From Bacilli bacterium (lineage in GTDB: Bacteria > Bacillota_I > Bacilli_A > RFN20 > CAG-826), in assembly GCA_016302065.1 (NCBI GenBank), contig JAEDOI010000019.1:1-17395 (forward strand): a stretch of DNA of 17,395 nt. Reading direction: 5' to 3'. Positions 1 to 7,916 of this stretch are shown here, piece by piece. The notes beneath the pieces were generated by a model. The model was not told the DNA's origin, searched no databases, and saw only the letters and a list, made by a program, of their open reading frames with translations. How positions within the stretch are numbered: the first letter of the stretch is position 1; the number at the start of each line of letters is the position of its first letter. Made by a program: the position numbers and the translations under genes.

Positions 1-773
1 GGGAAGTAATCATTTTCATTAGTGTCCCATTTTTCGCTTGATCTTCTCAATGCTTCATAATAATAGGCTTTGTCTTTGTTGATTTGCTCCTCATAGGATA
101 TGTATTTCCCAGCATCAAAACCTGCTTTATATAAAAGAAGCAAGGTAAGTAATCTGCTCATTCTTCCATTTCCGTCTCTAAATGGATGAACACAAAGGAA
201 ATCTAGAATAAAGCATGGAATCAATAGCAATGAATTAACCCCTTGGTTATAAGCATCCATGTAAGCAAGGACCAACTGCTCCATTGCTTGCTTTGTCTCA
301 CTTGCAGGAATTGGTCTAAATCTAACCCTTCTATTTCCGTATGCGTCTATTTCCATTATGACATTGTCCGTATCTTTGTATTGTCCTCCAAAATCGTAAT
401 TAGCGACAGACATCAACTGTTTATGGAGTGATAATATCGTTTCTTCGTTGACCTGCATCGAATTATGGCTTGTGTGAATTTTGTTAAGGCAATCACGATA
501 GCCAGCAATCTCTGCTTCGTTGTAGTTTAAAGGTGCGCTATTTCCGTTAACGATATCTCTGATTCTTTGATCGGTTGTCACAATACCTTCAATTGCATTT
601 GAGCTTTTGATAGACTGAATTCTTGCAACCTTCTCAAGTTCAGTAAATATCTCCTTGAATCTTTCTTTTCTTTCATTTGAAGCGATACGAAAAGAATTAA
701 TGCCATTGGTAACATCAATCAATTCAGCCGGGACCATTCCTAGTTTCAAAAAAGAATAATCAAATTTTCTCAT
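1..773 (-). CDS. Fic family protein (probable AMP transferase), C-terminus cut by window edge
   Basis: Reading from ATG at 773, preceded by a GGAGG site six bases upstream, I translated 257 residues open to the window edge. The catalytic Fic motif HPFRDGNGR is intact at residues 196-204; its His is the general base and the Asp and Gly/Asn/Arg hold Mg and phosphates. An autoinhibitory helix motif of the form S-x-x-x-E-G (SNAIEG) is at residues 58-63, ahead of the core, so this is a self-inhibited class II Fic enzyme. Family members usually transfer AMP from ATP to hydroxyls of target proteins and are intracellular. The target is unknown. The expected C-terminal part, often a winged helix, lies outside the window. 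G+C is visibly higher than in neighbouring genes (21 and 26 of 60 in two sampled lines, against 13 of 60 in the serpin), which suggests acquisition by transfer. Confidence 0.93.
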   Translation of the reverse strand, partial: MRKFDYSFLKLGMVPAELIDVTNGINSFRIASNERKERFKEIFTELEKVARIQSIKSSNAIEGIVTTDQRIRDIVNGNSAPLNYNEAEIAGYRDCLNKIHTSHNSMQVNEETILSLHKQLMSVANYDFGGQYKDTDNVIMEIDAYGNRRVRFRPIPASETKQAMEQLVLAYMDAYNQGVNSLLLIPCFILDFLCVHPFRDGNGRMSRLLTLLLLYKAGFDAGKYISYEEQINKDKAYYYEALRRSSEKWDTNENDYF

Positions 774-794
774 AAGATACCTCCACTTACATAT

Positions 795-823
795 ATTTTA
801 TAAGTTTTATATGCAAAAGTCAA
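795..823 (-). promoter_or_regulatory. Predicted promoter of the Fic gene
   Basis: On the minus strand TTGACT (823-818) is followed after 17 bases by TAAAAT (800-795), a good sigma-A type pair 22 bases from the start codon. One of the TATGCAAA boxes (810-817) lies inside the spacer, so a protein bound there would interfere with polymerase. Confidence 0.5.
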
Positions 824-915
824 TTTATTTGCACATATTATAATTAATTAATATGCAAATACTTTGCACATTTGGGAGATGTTTTGCATATGTTGTAATC
901 TAATTATATGCAAAT
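810..915. repeat. Cluster of six TGCA-centred boxes (TATGCAAA / TTTGCACA)
   Basis: Six boxes share a TGCA core, at 812-815, 830-833, 854-857, 865-868, 885-888 and 909-912. They occur in both orientations (TATGCAAA at 810, TTTGCACATA at 828, ATATGCAAAT at both 851 and 906, TTTGCACA at 863, TTTTGCATATG at 882). They fill the region upstream of the Fic gene and overlap its predicted promoter. This looks like an operator array. The cognate regulator is not recognised and could lie beyond the left edge. Confidence 0.55.
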
Positions 916-959
916 TCATAGTAAAGATGCCCATTTGACTACTATTTTTTAGTTATGAT

Positions 960-1403
960 TTAATCTAAAATAATGACAGTACCGTCATCTTTTATTTCAA
1001 TTTTATCATTTTGTTTTACAGTATCTAAAAATTCTTTTCCTAAACAATCAATGCAAATTATATCGCTATTTTGCCAAACTTTTGATAATACTATTCCACT
1101 TGCAGCAAGTGAATCAATAGGTTCTGAAAATAAGAATGCACGAGGATTGATATGCATTGAACATACAGTTTGAATTACAAGTCCTCCTGTTGTTGATCCA
1201 ATAGTCATAGGTAAACATAATATTTTATTTGTTATGTTTTCGCCATATAATTCTTTATTATTTTGATCACTTACCTTAACTTCTTTTTTATTAAGTAAAG
1301 CCGATTTTTGAAAACTAGCAAGTGTATTAAATCCTTCATGAGTTACCTTTGCTTCTCCAATAAAAGCACCTTTAGCAATAACTCTTCCTTTAAATTCTTT
1401 CAT
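960..1403 (-). CDS. Aconitase X (AcnX) small subunit, swivel domain (DUF126)
   Basis: This is the small subunit of a heteromeric AcnX dehydratase, whose swivelling beta domain closes over the Fe-S active site of the large subunit. The protein is 147 residues from the preferred start, normal for DUF126. The loop GSTTGG at residues 69-74 is the counterpart of the GSxSG-type catalytic serine loop. The alanine/serine-rich stretch after FLFSEPID matches the family's later conserved segment. I chose ATG 1403 over the upstream in-frame ATG 1424 because AAAGGA sits eight bases before it and only one base separates it from the stop of the large-subunit gene, which implies translational coupling. Characterised relatives are cis-3-hydroxy-L-proline dehydratases in bacteria and mevalonate-5-phosphate dehydratase in archaea. 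The substrate here is not established. Confidence 0.88.
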   Translation of the reverse strand: MKEFKGRVIAKGAFIGEAKVTHEGFNTLASFQKSALLNKKEVKVSDQNNKELYGENITNKILCLPMTIGSTTGGLVIQTVCSMHINPRAFLFSEPIDSLAASGIVLSKVWQNSDIICIDCLGKEFLDTVKQNDKIEIKDDGTVIILD

Positions 1404-1404
1404 A

Positions 1405-2706
1405 TTAGTAAATCCTTTCTCCACTAATTAATTTTAAAATTTCTTCATCTTTAAAGTATCTTGCCATTGAGTAAGTTCTTAGCTTATTAGAATTGGTAAT
1501 TATTGCTTTAGAATGAACAAGAGGATTATTAGTATACATTAATGGACAAATACTCGATACAGTTACACCCATCTCATAAAGTTCATCATATTCATTTTTA
1601 TAAGTTTTAATAAATTGTTCCTTAACTTTTGGAGCAAGGGTTAAGACAACTCTACATGTTACTTTCTTTAAATTATGATCAAGCAAAGATTGTTTAATAT
1701 TATCATGCCAAACTTTTGCTTGAGATAAAGTTAAATGAGGGCATCCGATAAAACAAAGATCAGGATCTTTATCTTTTTTCTTCCACATATTTGGATATGA
1801 TTTATAAACTCTTTCAAGTTCTTCATCATCGATAACATATGTTTTTGCGCCTTCTTTTATTAAAGTTCTCTTTAATTCTTTTGCTTCAGGAGTTAAATTT
1901 TCAACATGGAATAAACCAACTGCCCCATTACTTGCACTTGCTGCTCCCATATCTTTAAGGTAAGCTTCATTAAAATCAGTTAATTCAGTTCCTAAATAAT
2001 CATCAAGACCAATAATATAAGGAACTTCATCCATTACTTTCATCCCAATTGCTGAACCTAAAATTTGAGCTTCAGGAATCTTAGTTGTTTTTATTTCAAT
2101 TATCCAAGTTGCTTTTCTATTTTCATCAAGAAGGAATCCAAATTCAGGAACAACACCTAAAATTGAACCAAACAAATCAAGCATTCCACTGTTTCTATTA
2201 CATCTTGCTCCAAGAACTGAGTTAGCAAAAACAACAGCACTACTTTCAGCCCAGGAAAGAATATCTCCTTTTGATGGTCTGTTTCCACATTCCTTCAAAT
2301 AAGAAGTACATGAAAATGAATCTTCATCAGTTAATCCAACTTTCTTTAATTGTTCTTCATATTCTTTTTGTTTTCCATATAAAATCTTATCAAATACAAT
2401 CTTTTCTAAAATATTACATTTAACATTTTTATAATCAAGAGGACGAGGATCCATTGTAAAACCACCTTCAGCTTTACAATTATCATTAATCAACTCTTCC
2501 ATTGTGCCATACAAAGGTTTTAAAAGAGGAATACCAAATGATGTAACTAAATGTCCTTGTTTATGGGTTACTTTTACCATTCTTTTTGCATTAAAGATAT
2601 CACCAAAAAGAACGAGCGTTTCCATCATTTTTTGTTTAGTTTCACCTTGTTTTCCTTCAAGAATTTCTTTTTCTTCATCAGTTAATGTCATCTTATATTC
2701 AATCAT
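1405..2706 (-). CDS. Aconitase X (AcnX) large catalytic subunit (DUF521)
   Basis: This is the catalytic Fe-S subunit of an AcnX dehydratase, 433 residues long. The family signature SWAESSAVVFANSVLGAR is at residues 151-168. Three cysteines at family cluster-ligand positions are present: C133 in SCTSYL, C322 in FIGCPH and C387 in SSICPL. A TNS motif near residue 404 matches the substrate-contact segment. An AGGAG site overlaps the stop codon of the upstream oxidoreductase gene and sits six bases before ATG 2706, which decides the start over the internal Met 6. Together with the small subunit this should form a full enzyme catalysing a water elimination. Bacterial homologues dehydrate cis-3-hydroxyproline to pyrroline-2-carboxylate. 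The neighbouring gene is an ene-reductase type flavoenzyme rather than a proline racemase or pyrroline carboxylate reductase, so another substrate is possible. Confidence 0.9.
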   Translation of the reverse strand: MIEYKMTLTDEEKEILEGKQGETKQKMMETLVLFGDIFNAKRMVKVTHKQGHLVTSFGIPLLKPLYGTMEELINDNCKAEGGFTMDPRPLDYKNVKCNILEKIVFDKILYGKQKEYEEQLKKVGLTDEDSFSCTSYLKECGNRPSKGDILSWAESSAVVFANSVLGARCNRNSGMLDLFGSILGVVPEFGFLLDENRKATWIIEIKTTKIPEAQILGSAIGMKVMDEVPYIIGLDDYLGTELTDFNEAYLKDMGAASASNGAVGLFHVENLTPEAKELKRTLIKEGAKTYVIDDEELERVYKSYPNMWKKKDKDPDLCFIGCPHLTLSQAKVWHDNIKQSLLDHNLKKVTCRVVLTLAPKVKEQFIKTYKNEYDELYEMGVTVSSICPLMYTNNPLVHSKAIITNSNKLRTYSMARYFKDEEILKLISGERIY

Positions 2707-2715
2707 AATTAACTC

Positions 2716-4773
2716 CTAAATCTTTAAACAGATATCATGTGCTCTCCAAATAACAGTTCTTAAATTACCAACACTATAGCAGTCACCAATAAAGTGAACT
2801 TTCTTACTATTTTTGAATTGATCATTTGGAGTATAGCCAATACTATAAATTACTTTATCAGTTTCAATAGTCGTTCTATTTCCATCCTTATCTTCAACAA
2901 CAACACTAGAAGGCGTGATTTCAATAACTTTTGAATTTAAATAAATATTGGTTTTATGTAATGTAAAATAATCTTTTAAATAAGAAGAATTAGCTAAACA
3001 TAATCCTTTTACCTTCATTAAGTCATCTTGCATTTCTACAATTGATGCTTCTTTGTTATGTTTAATTAAATCATAAGCTATTTCACAACCAGTTAAACCG
3101 CCACCAATAACTACAACTCTTCCTTCTTTTGGTAAGTCTTTATGCTTTAAATAGGAAATAGCATCAATTGCATATTCACTTCCCTTAACTTTTAGTGTTC
3201 TTTCTTGACTACCAACACAAACAAGAATTTCATCAGCTTTAATTTCACTTAAATCCTTTACATAATGATTAAATTCAATTTCAATATTGTATTTTTTAAC
3301 CATTACTTCATACCATTTCAATAATTGTTGATCTTTTTCTTTAAAATCAAAATTACTTGCTTCATTAAAGACTCCACCAATTCGATTATCTTTTTCATAA
3401 ATTTTAACTTTGTGTCCTCTTAATGTAAGAACAATAGCACTTTCAAGACCAGCAATACCAGCTCCAATAATTGCAATATTTTTACTCTTTTTTGCTTTCT
3501 TTATATCGTATTTATGTCCATGCATTGTTCGAGGATTAAGGGCACATCTAGCATTATGGAAAGTATCATCCATATCTTGAACATTAGCACTACCTTTATA
3601 TTTTGCAAAATTAAAACAAGCATTATGGCAACAAATGCATGGCTTAATCTCTTCTTCTCTTCCTTCAAGCAACTTACTAACCCAAGAAGGATCAGTTAAA
3701 AATTGTCTTGCTACACCCATTGCATCAATTTTGCCTTCTTTAATAGCACTTCTTGCGGCATCAACTTCCATTCTTCCAGCACAAACAACAGGTAATTTAG
3801 TATATTTTTTAAATTCACTTACAATATCAAGATTACAATTTAATGGCATATATCCAGGTGGATGAGCCCAATACCAAGCATCGTATGTTCCATTATCACA
3901 ATTTAACATATCATACCCAGCATCTTCTAGAAGCTTTACAGCTTCTGTTGCTTCTTTAAAAGTTCTGCCAACCTCTTTATAATCTTTTTCTTCAGGAAGA
4001 GCACCTACACAAAAATCTTTAGTTTTGCTAACAACTGAAAAACGAAGCGAAACAGGAAAATCTTTTCCACATACTTTTTTAATAGCTTTTACAATTTCAC
4101 ATGGGAATCTATATCTATTTTCTAAACTTCCTCCATATTCATCAGTTCTTAAATTAGTATATGGAAGAGTAAATTGATCAAGAAGATATCCTTCATGAAC
4201 AGCATGAACCTCGACTCCATCGACTCCAGCATCTTTTAACAATTTTGAAGTTTTAGCAAAAGCATCAATGAATTTTTGAATTTCTTCTTTTGTTAAAGCT
4301 CGACTTCTAACATCTTCACTCCATCTATTTGGAAGATCGCTTGGAGCTGCCATAATTCTATCCATATTTAAAATTGGCTTAGCAAGTGTTCCAATAAACT
4401 TATTTGTTGCTAATACTTTCAATTGATCAGTAATAGCAAAACTTCTTCCAAAACCAGCAGTCATTTGTACAAATAGTTTTGCTCCAGTTTTATGGACTTC
4501 ATCCATAAAAGATTTTAACTTCTTAAATTTAGCTTTCCCTTGATAAAGCCACTTGCCTAAAACAGCATCCCTAATTGGAGCAATACCAGGAATAATTAAG
4601 CCACAATTGTTTTTAGCAATTGTTAAAAGAAGCTCACTAGCTTCTTTATCAAAGTGATTTGGTTCCATCCAACCAAAAATACTTGTTCCTCCCATTGGAC
4701 AAAGCACAATTCTATTTTTAATTTCAAGATTGTTGATTTTCCAAGGTGTAAAAAGAATATCATTATTAGTCAT
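2716..4773 (-). CDS. FAD/FMN and 4Fe-4S ene-reductase of the old yellow enzyme / 2,4-dienoyl-CoA reductase / BaiCD type
   Basis: This is a cytosolic NAD(P)H-dependent flavoenzyme that reduces activated C=C bonds, 685 residues from the chosen start. Domain 1 (about 1-375) is an FMN TIM barrel with H190 and H193 in HAVHEGYLLDQF and the flavin-binding segment RTDEYGGSLENR. The Fe-S cysteines are C379, C382, C386 and C410. Domain 2 (about 430-685) holds a GAGIAG dinucleotide motif (437-442) and a second GGGLTG motif (557-562) for FAD and NAD(P). HAVHEGYL has an extra Glu relative to the HxAHGYL of many dienoyl-CoA reductases, a form I associate with the bile-acid BaiCD subgroup. ATG 4773 is preferred over 4806 because AGGAGA lies seven bases upstream. 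A TATAAT at 4800-4795 could be a promoter but leaves almost no leader. The gene is co-transcribed with the AcnX genes. The substrate is unknown; other options are cinnamate- or enoate-type acids. Confidence 0.88.
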   Translation of the reverse strand: MTNNDILFTPWKINNLEIKNRIVLCPMGGTSIFGWMEPNHFDKEASELLLTIAKNNCGLIIPGIAPIRDAVLGKWLYQGKAKFKKLKSFMDEVHKTGAKLFVQMTAGFGRSFAITDQLKVLATNKFIGTLAKPILNMDRIMAAPSDLPNRWSEDVRSRALTKEEIQKFIDAFAKTSKLLKDAGVDGVEVHAVHEGYLLDQFTLPYTNLRTDEYGGSLENRYRFPCEIVKAIKKVCGKDFPVSLRFSVVSKTKDFCVGALPEEKDYKEVGRTFKEATEAVKLLEDAGYDMLNCDNGTYDAWYWAHPPGYMPLNCNLDIVSEFKKYTKLPVVCAGRMEVDAARSAIKEGKIDAMGVARQFLTDPSWVSKLLEGREEEIKPCICCHNACFNFAKYKGSANVQDMDDTFHNARCALNPRTMHGHKYDIKKAKKSKNIAIIGAGIAGLESAIVLTLRGHKVKIYEKDNRIGGVFNEASNFDFKEKDQQLLKWYEVMVKKYNIEIEFNHYVKDLSEIKADEILVCVGSQERTLKVKGSEYAIDAISYLKHKDLPKEGRVVVIGGGLTGCEIAYDLIKHNKEASIVEMQDDLMKVKGLCLANSSYLKDYFTLHKTNIYLNSKVIEITPSSVVVEDKDGNRTTIETDKVIYSIGYTPNDQFKNSKKVHFIGDCYSVGNLRTVIWRAHDICLKI

Positions 4774-4804
4774 ATCTTTGTCTCCTATGATTTTATTATA
4801 CAAC

Positions 4805-4836
4805 AAAAAAACACGTTATATTCATAAAACGTGTTT
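4805..4836 (-). terminator. Rho-independent terminator of the serpin gene
   Basis: A nine-base stem AAACACGTT (4809-4817) pairs with AACGTGTTT (4828-4836) across a ten-base loop. Read on the minus strand it ends in a run of seven T. It sits 18 bases beyond the serpin stop and just before the oxidoreductase start, separating the two transcription units. Confidence 0.75.
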
Positions 4837-4853
4837 TAATAATTACATTATCT

Positions 4854-6197
4854 TTATTTAGTGCTATTTAACAATCCAAATAATATTGGAAGATCATATT
4901 CATCACGAATTTCAAAGATAAATGGATTTTCTAAATTTATATAATAATGATCTCCAATTGGAGCAGCACTTGTGCATTCTCCAATAGTTGAAGCTTGAAT
5001 AGATTTAAAACTAGCTCCGTCATTATCAAAACTAACTTTTGTGGCTTGAATTGAATTTTCGATAAAAGTGTAATGAGGTTCATTATCTAAAAAAGTAAAA
5101 CAATTATTAAAATTATCATGACTCATAAATAACGAACTTAAACCAATATCTTTTAATGCTTGATTAAAATTAATTGTATTTTTAAAGTTAAACTTTGGAA
5201 GAGAAAGTGTAATAGTATTAATAGTATTTTCATTATATTCAAGTTTTTCTAAATAGTTTTCTTTAGTAATACAAGTTGAAATATCATCATTTCTATCTTT
5301 AGTTACATAATATCTGACTTTGTAGCCATTGCTTAAAAAATCTTCAAAAACAATATGTTTTTCATACTCTTTTAAAGGTCCCATGAAAGCATGTTTCATA
5401 TACGTAGCTTTTTCTTCATTATTAAACGAATAGAATGTATCTTCATAATTTGAAGAAGTAGAATATGTTGTGTTCCATCTATGATTAAAATAAAAAGTAT
5501 TAAATAAAATAAAAGCAGTATAAGGCGTAATAACTAAATCGTCTTTTTTAAGTAAATCAGTTTCGTTAACCTTCTTATTTATATTATAAACTAATGATTC
5601 AATATTATTTTCATCATGGATATTTAAAGAATATGCTTCACAATATAAAGATGTTAAATAATTTAAATAGGTAGGATTTATCACATATTTTTCACTATCA
5701 TTAATGAAAAATCCATTGTAAATCTCACTAATTCCATTTTCATTTATAAAATAATTATTTTCAAAATATTTTCGATAATTTACATTTCTTGTTTCATTAT
5801 CACTTCCTAATACATTATTAAGAATACTATTTGCTTCTTTACTACTTCCTAAAGATAAAAAGTGTAATGAAGAATATAAATTTGATGGAGAATATACAAA
5901 ATTGCTATGATTTCCTATATATTTTTGAAAAATTAATTCATTAAATGATTCTACATTAAAAACAAATTCCTCATCATAACCATTATTTACTTTTCTATCT
6001 TTTGAGGGATAATTGACTTCATTTAAAGCTCGAATTGAAGAAGCATATATAGCTTTAAGTTCTTCATCAGAGTAATTATGTTTTATTTTCTTTATTGTTT
6101 CAACAGTTTCTAAAACAGTGCAAGAAGATAAAAATATTACTCCTAAAGAAAGAGATATTATTGCTACATTTAATAAAAATTTTTTATTTGTATTCAT
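4854..6197 (-). CDS. Lipoprotein serpin (serine protease inhibitor family)
   Basis: The protein has 447 residues. An N-terminal signal peptide ends in the lipobox LSSC with C26, so the mature protein should be lipid-anchored outside the cell. The body follows the serpin fold in order: NFVYSPSNLYSSLHFLSLGS (99-118), INKKVNET (206-213), LFNTFYFNHRW (231-241), YMKHAF (266-271), LSLPKFNFK (331-339) and NPFIFEIRD (424-432) before a C-terminal ILFGLL. Serpins trap proteases through a reactive loop, which here spans about 392-420. The hinge reads NDGASFKSIQAST rather than the alanine-rich hinge of inhibitory serpins, and the loop up to NPF is about six residues longer than in alpha-1-antitrypsin, so the P1 residue cannot be placed safely. 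ATG 6197 has AGAGGT eight bases upstream. A role in resisting host or gut proteases is an inference. Confidence 0.9.
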   Translation of the reverse strand: MNTNKKFLLNVAIISLSLGVIFLSSCTVLETVETIKKIKHNYSDEELKAIYASSIRALNEVNYPSKDRKVNNGYDEEFVFNVESFNELIFQKYIGNHSNFVYSPSNLYSSLHFLSLGSSKEANSILNNVLGSDNETRNVNYRKYFENNYFINENGISEIYNGFFINDSEKYVINPTYLNYLTSLYCEAYSLNIHDENNIESLVYNINKKVNETDLLKKDDLVITPYTAFILFNTFYFNHRWNTTYSTSSNYEDTFYSFNNEEKATYMKHAFMGPLKEYEKHIVFEDFLSNGYKVRYYVTKDRNDDISTCITKENYLEKLEYNENTINTITLSLPKFNFKNTINFNQALKDIGLSSLFMSHDNFNNCFTFLDNEPHYTFIENSIQATKVSFDNDGASFKSIQASTIGECTSAAPIGDHYYINLENPFIFEIRDEYDLPILFGLLNSTK

Positions 6198-6264
6198 ACC
6201 ATTTACCTCTAGAATTATTAAAACAAATAAATAAAATTAAAACAATAAACAAAAAGTACATTGT

Positions 6265-7149
6265 TTACTTATTATTTTTATCTTCCTTATCTTTTGCAAA
6301 CAAAGAATAATATCTTTCTAAAAATCCTTTACGTTTAGTACAAAGACCAATATATAGAATATCAATAATATTTTCTTGAACTACCCTACTTCTTGTTGAA
6401 TAAGTTCTTAATCCTTTATCTACTGAAGAATGTTCTATACAAATATCACATATTTTAGATAAGGAATTATTTCCAACCATTGTAATACCAATAATTTTAG
6501 CCCCATTTTCTTTGACATATTTTAAGGCGTCAAGTATCTCTTTTGTTTCTCCAGTATAAGATAAAGCAATAACTACATCTTTACTTTTTAGTGTAGTTGC
6601 TGAAAGGATAAGTGAATGAGGATTATCATAAACTTCACAGTTAATTCCAAGACGTTGAAATTTAAATTTTAAATCAAGGGCTGGAGCTACAGATCCACTT
6701 AAAGCATAAACTACAACTCTAGGAGCCTTGTGAATTGCTTCTATTGCTTTTAAAACTTTAGTTTCTTCTATCATCATTAATGAATTTCTTATTGATTCAA
6801 TATTTAAATTACAAACAACCTTAATAACTGTATCAATATCCATATTTAATGGATTTTCATGATTAATTTCATAAACATTTTCTTGAACAGGTAAAGAATT
6901 AGCTTCATGATACATATCCCTAATAAATTCTTTAAACCCTTTATATCCTAAAGTAATTGCAAATCTATTAATTGTAGAACAACTAACCCCACTTTCCTTA
7001 GATAATTCTGAAATTGTTAATACAGAGGCTTCGTTTATATTTTTAAGCAAAAAATCAGCAAGTTTTTTCTCTTGCTTAGTGAATGTTTTATAATATTCGT
7101 TAATCTTTAATATTCCACTATTCATATTACATTTTATATAACAATCCAT
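6265..7149 (-). CDS. RpiR/MurR family transcriptional regulator (HTH plus SIS domain)
   Basis: The protein has 294 residues, normal for the family. The N-terminal winged HTH of the RpiR type covers about 20-90, with LTISELSKESGVSCSTINRF at 44-63 forming the helix-turn-helix. The sugar isomerase (SIS) domain covers about 120-270, with the YALSGSVAPA loop (148-157) and ALSYTGETKEI (195-205) lining the phosphosugar pocket. RpiR proteins sense phosphorylated sugars and repress or activate catabolic operons. Position downstream of the transporter genes and opposite a divergent aldolase set suggests that it controls both. No clear Shine-Dalgarno lies before ATG 7149 or before Met 9 (7125), so the start is unsure and expression may be low. 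The effector is not known. Confidence 0.92.
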   Translation of the reverse strand: MDCYIKCNMNSGILKINEYYKTFTKQEKKLADFLLKNINEASVLTISELSKESGVSCSTINRFAITLGYKGFKEFIRDMYHEANSLPVQENVYEINHENPLNMDIDTVIKVVCNLNIESIRNSLMMIEETKVLKAIEAIHKAPRVVVYALSGSVAPALDLKFKFQRLGINCEVYDNPHSLILSATTLKSKDVVIALSYTGETKEILDALKYVKENGAKIIGITMVGNNSLSKICDICIEHSSVDKGLRTYSTRSRVVQENIIDILYIGLCTKRKGFLERYYSLFAKDKEDKNNK

Positions 7150-7168
7150 TTATAAATACAAACATAAA

Positions 7169-7915
7169 TTAGATGTTTTCTAAATATCTATCTCTTAATA
7201 CTTTAATATCTTCGTCACTAATTTTTAAATAATTTCTAATATAATTATCTATTCCACCATAATGTTCATCCAATAATTTAAAATAAAATTCAACATAAAT
7301 TTGTTTTGGAATATATAAACAATATAGAAAATCCACATCAAAATATGTTGGATTATCTATATTATCTAATTCTTTTTTAAAAATAGGATACATATAATTA
7401 AATGTTTTCATATGTTCTTTAATGATTGTTTCTTTATCTACACCTAAAACATATAAAAGCAAAATAGCAGCAATTCCTGTACGATCTTTACCACTTGTGC
7501 AATGAAATATAATACCGCCTTCTTTTTGATCAATAATAAGTCTAAAGAATTTTGAATAAGCTTCTATTGATTCTTCAGTCAATGTAAATCCTTTATAAAC
7601 ATTAAAGAAAAACTCATCAGGAGTTACTTTAATTGTATAATCAAATCTTTGTTTATCTAAATATTTATATACTTTTAAATGTTCTTTTCTTGTTGAAAAA
7701 ATCTTATCGGGTTTATTAATAAATGAAGTTTCGCTTCTAAAATCAATTACTAATTGAAGATTACATTTATTTTTTAAAAGTAAATATTCATCTTCACTAA
7801 GTGAATCTAAAGAAGCACTTCTAAAAAGTAAATTTTCTTTTATTTTTTTATTATCTTTCGTTTTTATATTTCCTAAGTCACGAAAGTTTTTCACACTTTT
7901 TAATTCAAAATCCAT
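7169..7915 (-). CDS. Protein tyrosine/lipid phosphatase (Y_phosphatase3 family)
   Basis: The protein has 248 residues and no signal peptide, so it should be cytosolic. The C-x5-R active-site loop HCTSGKDRTG is at 138-147, with C139 as nucleophile and R145 binding phosphate. The N-terminal motif NFRDLG (10-15) and LLFRSASL (29-36), plus VIDFRSE (56-62), are typical of the group that includes MptpB and LipA, which hydrolyse phosphotyrosine, phosphoserine or phosphoinositides. Start ATG 7915 follows AGGGA at seven bases and lies one base beyond the RDD gene's stop, so the two are coupled. Its place in a transporter operon suggests either dephosphorylation of an imported phosphorylated compound or protein-level control. 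Neither is shown by the sequence. Confidence 0.9.
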   Translation of the reverse strand: MDFELKSVKNFRDLGNIKTKDNKKIKENLLFRSASLDSLSEDEYLLLKNKCNLQLVIDFRSETSFINKPDKIFSTRKEHLKVYKYLDKQRFDYTIKVTPDEFFFNVYKGFTLTEESIEAYSKFFRLIIDQKEGGIIFHCTSGKDRTGIAAILLLYVLGVDKETIIKEHMKTFNYMYPIFKKELDNIDNPTYFDVDFLYCLYIPKQIYVEFYFKLLDEHYGGIDNYIRNYLKISDEDIKVLRDRYLENI

Positions 7916-7916
7916 A

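Noticed and set aside
795..915. The TGCA boxes as a CRISPR array or replication iterons
   Set aside because: Units are only 8-10 bases, irregularly spaced and in both orientations, with no conserved spacer length and no replication or cas gene nearby.
900..959. Possible terminator after the AcnX small-subunit gene
   Set aside because: Only a six-base ATAGTA/TACTAT pairing with a long loop and no proper T run, so read-through into the Fic gene remains possible.
6246..6267. Possible terminator TAAACAA/TTGTTTA after the RpiR gene
   Set aside because: The seven-base stem is all A/T except one C-G pair and overlaps the stop codon. It is too weak to call in such AT-rich DNA.
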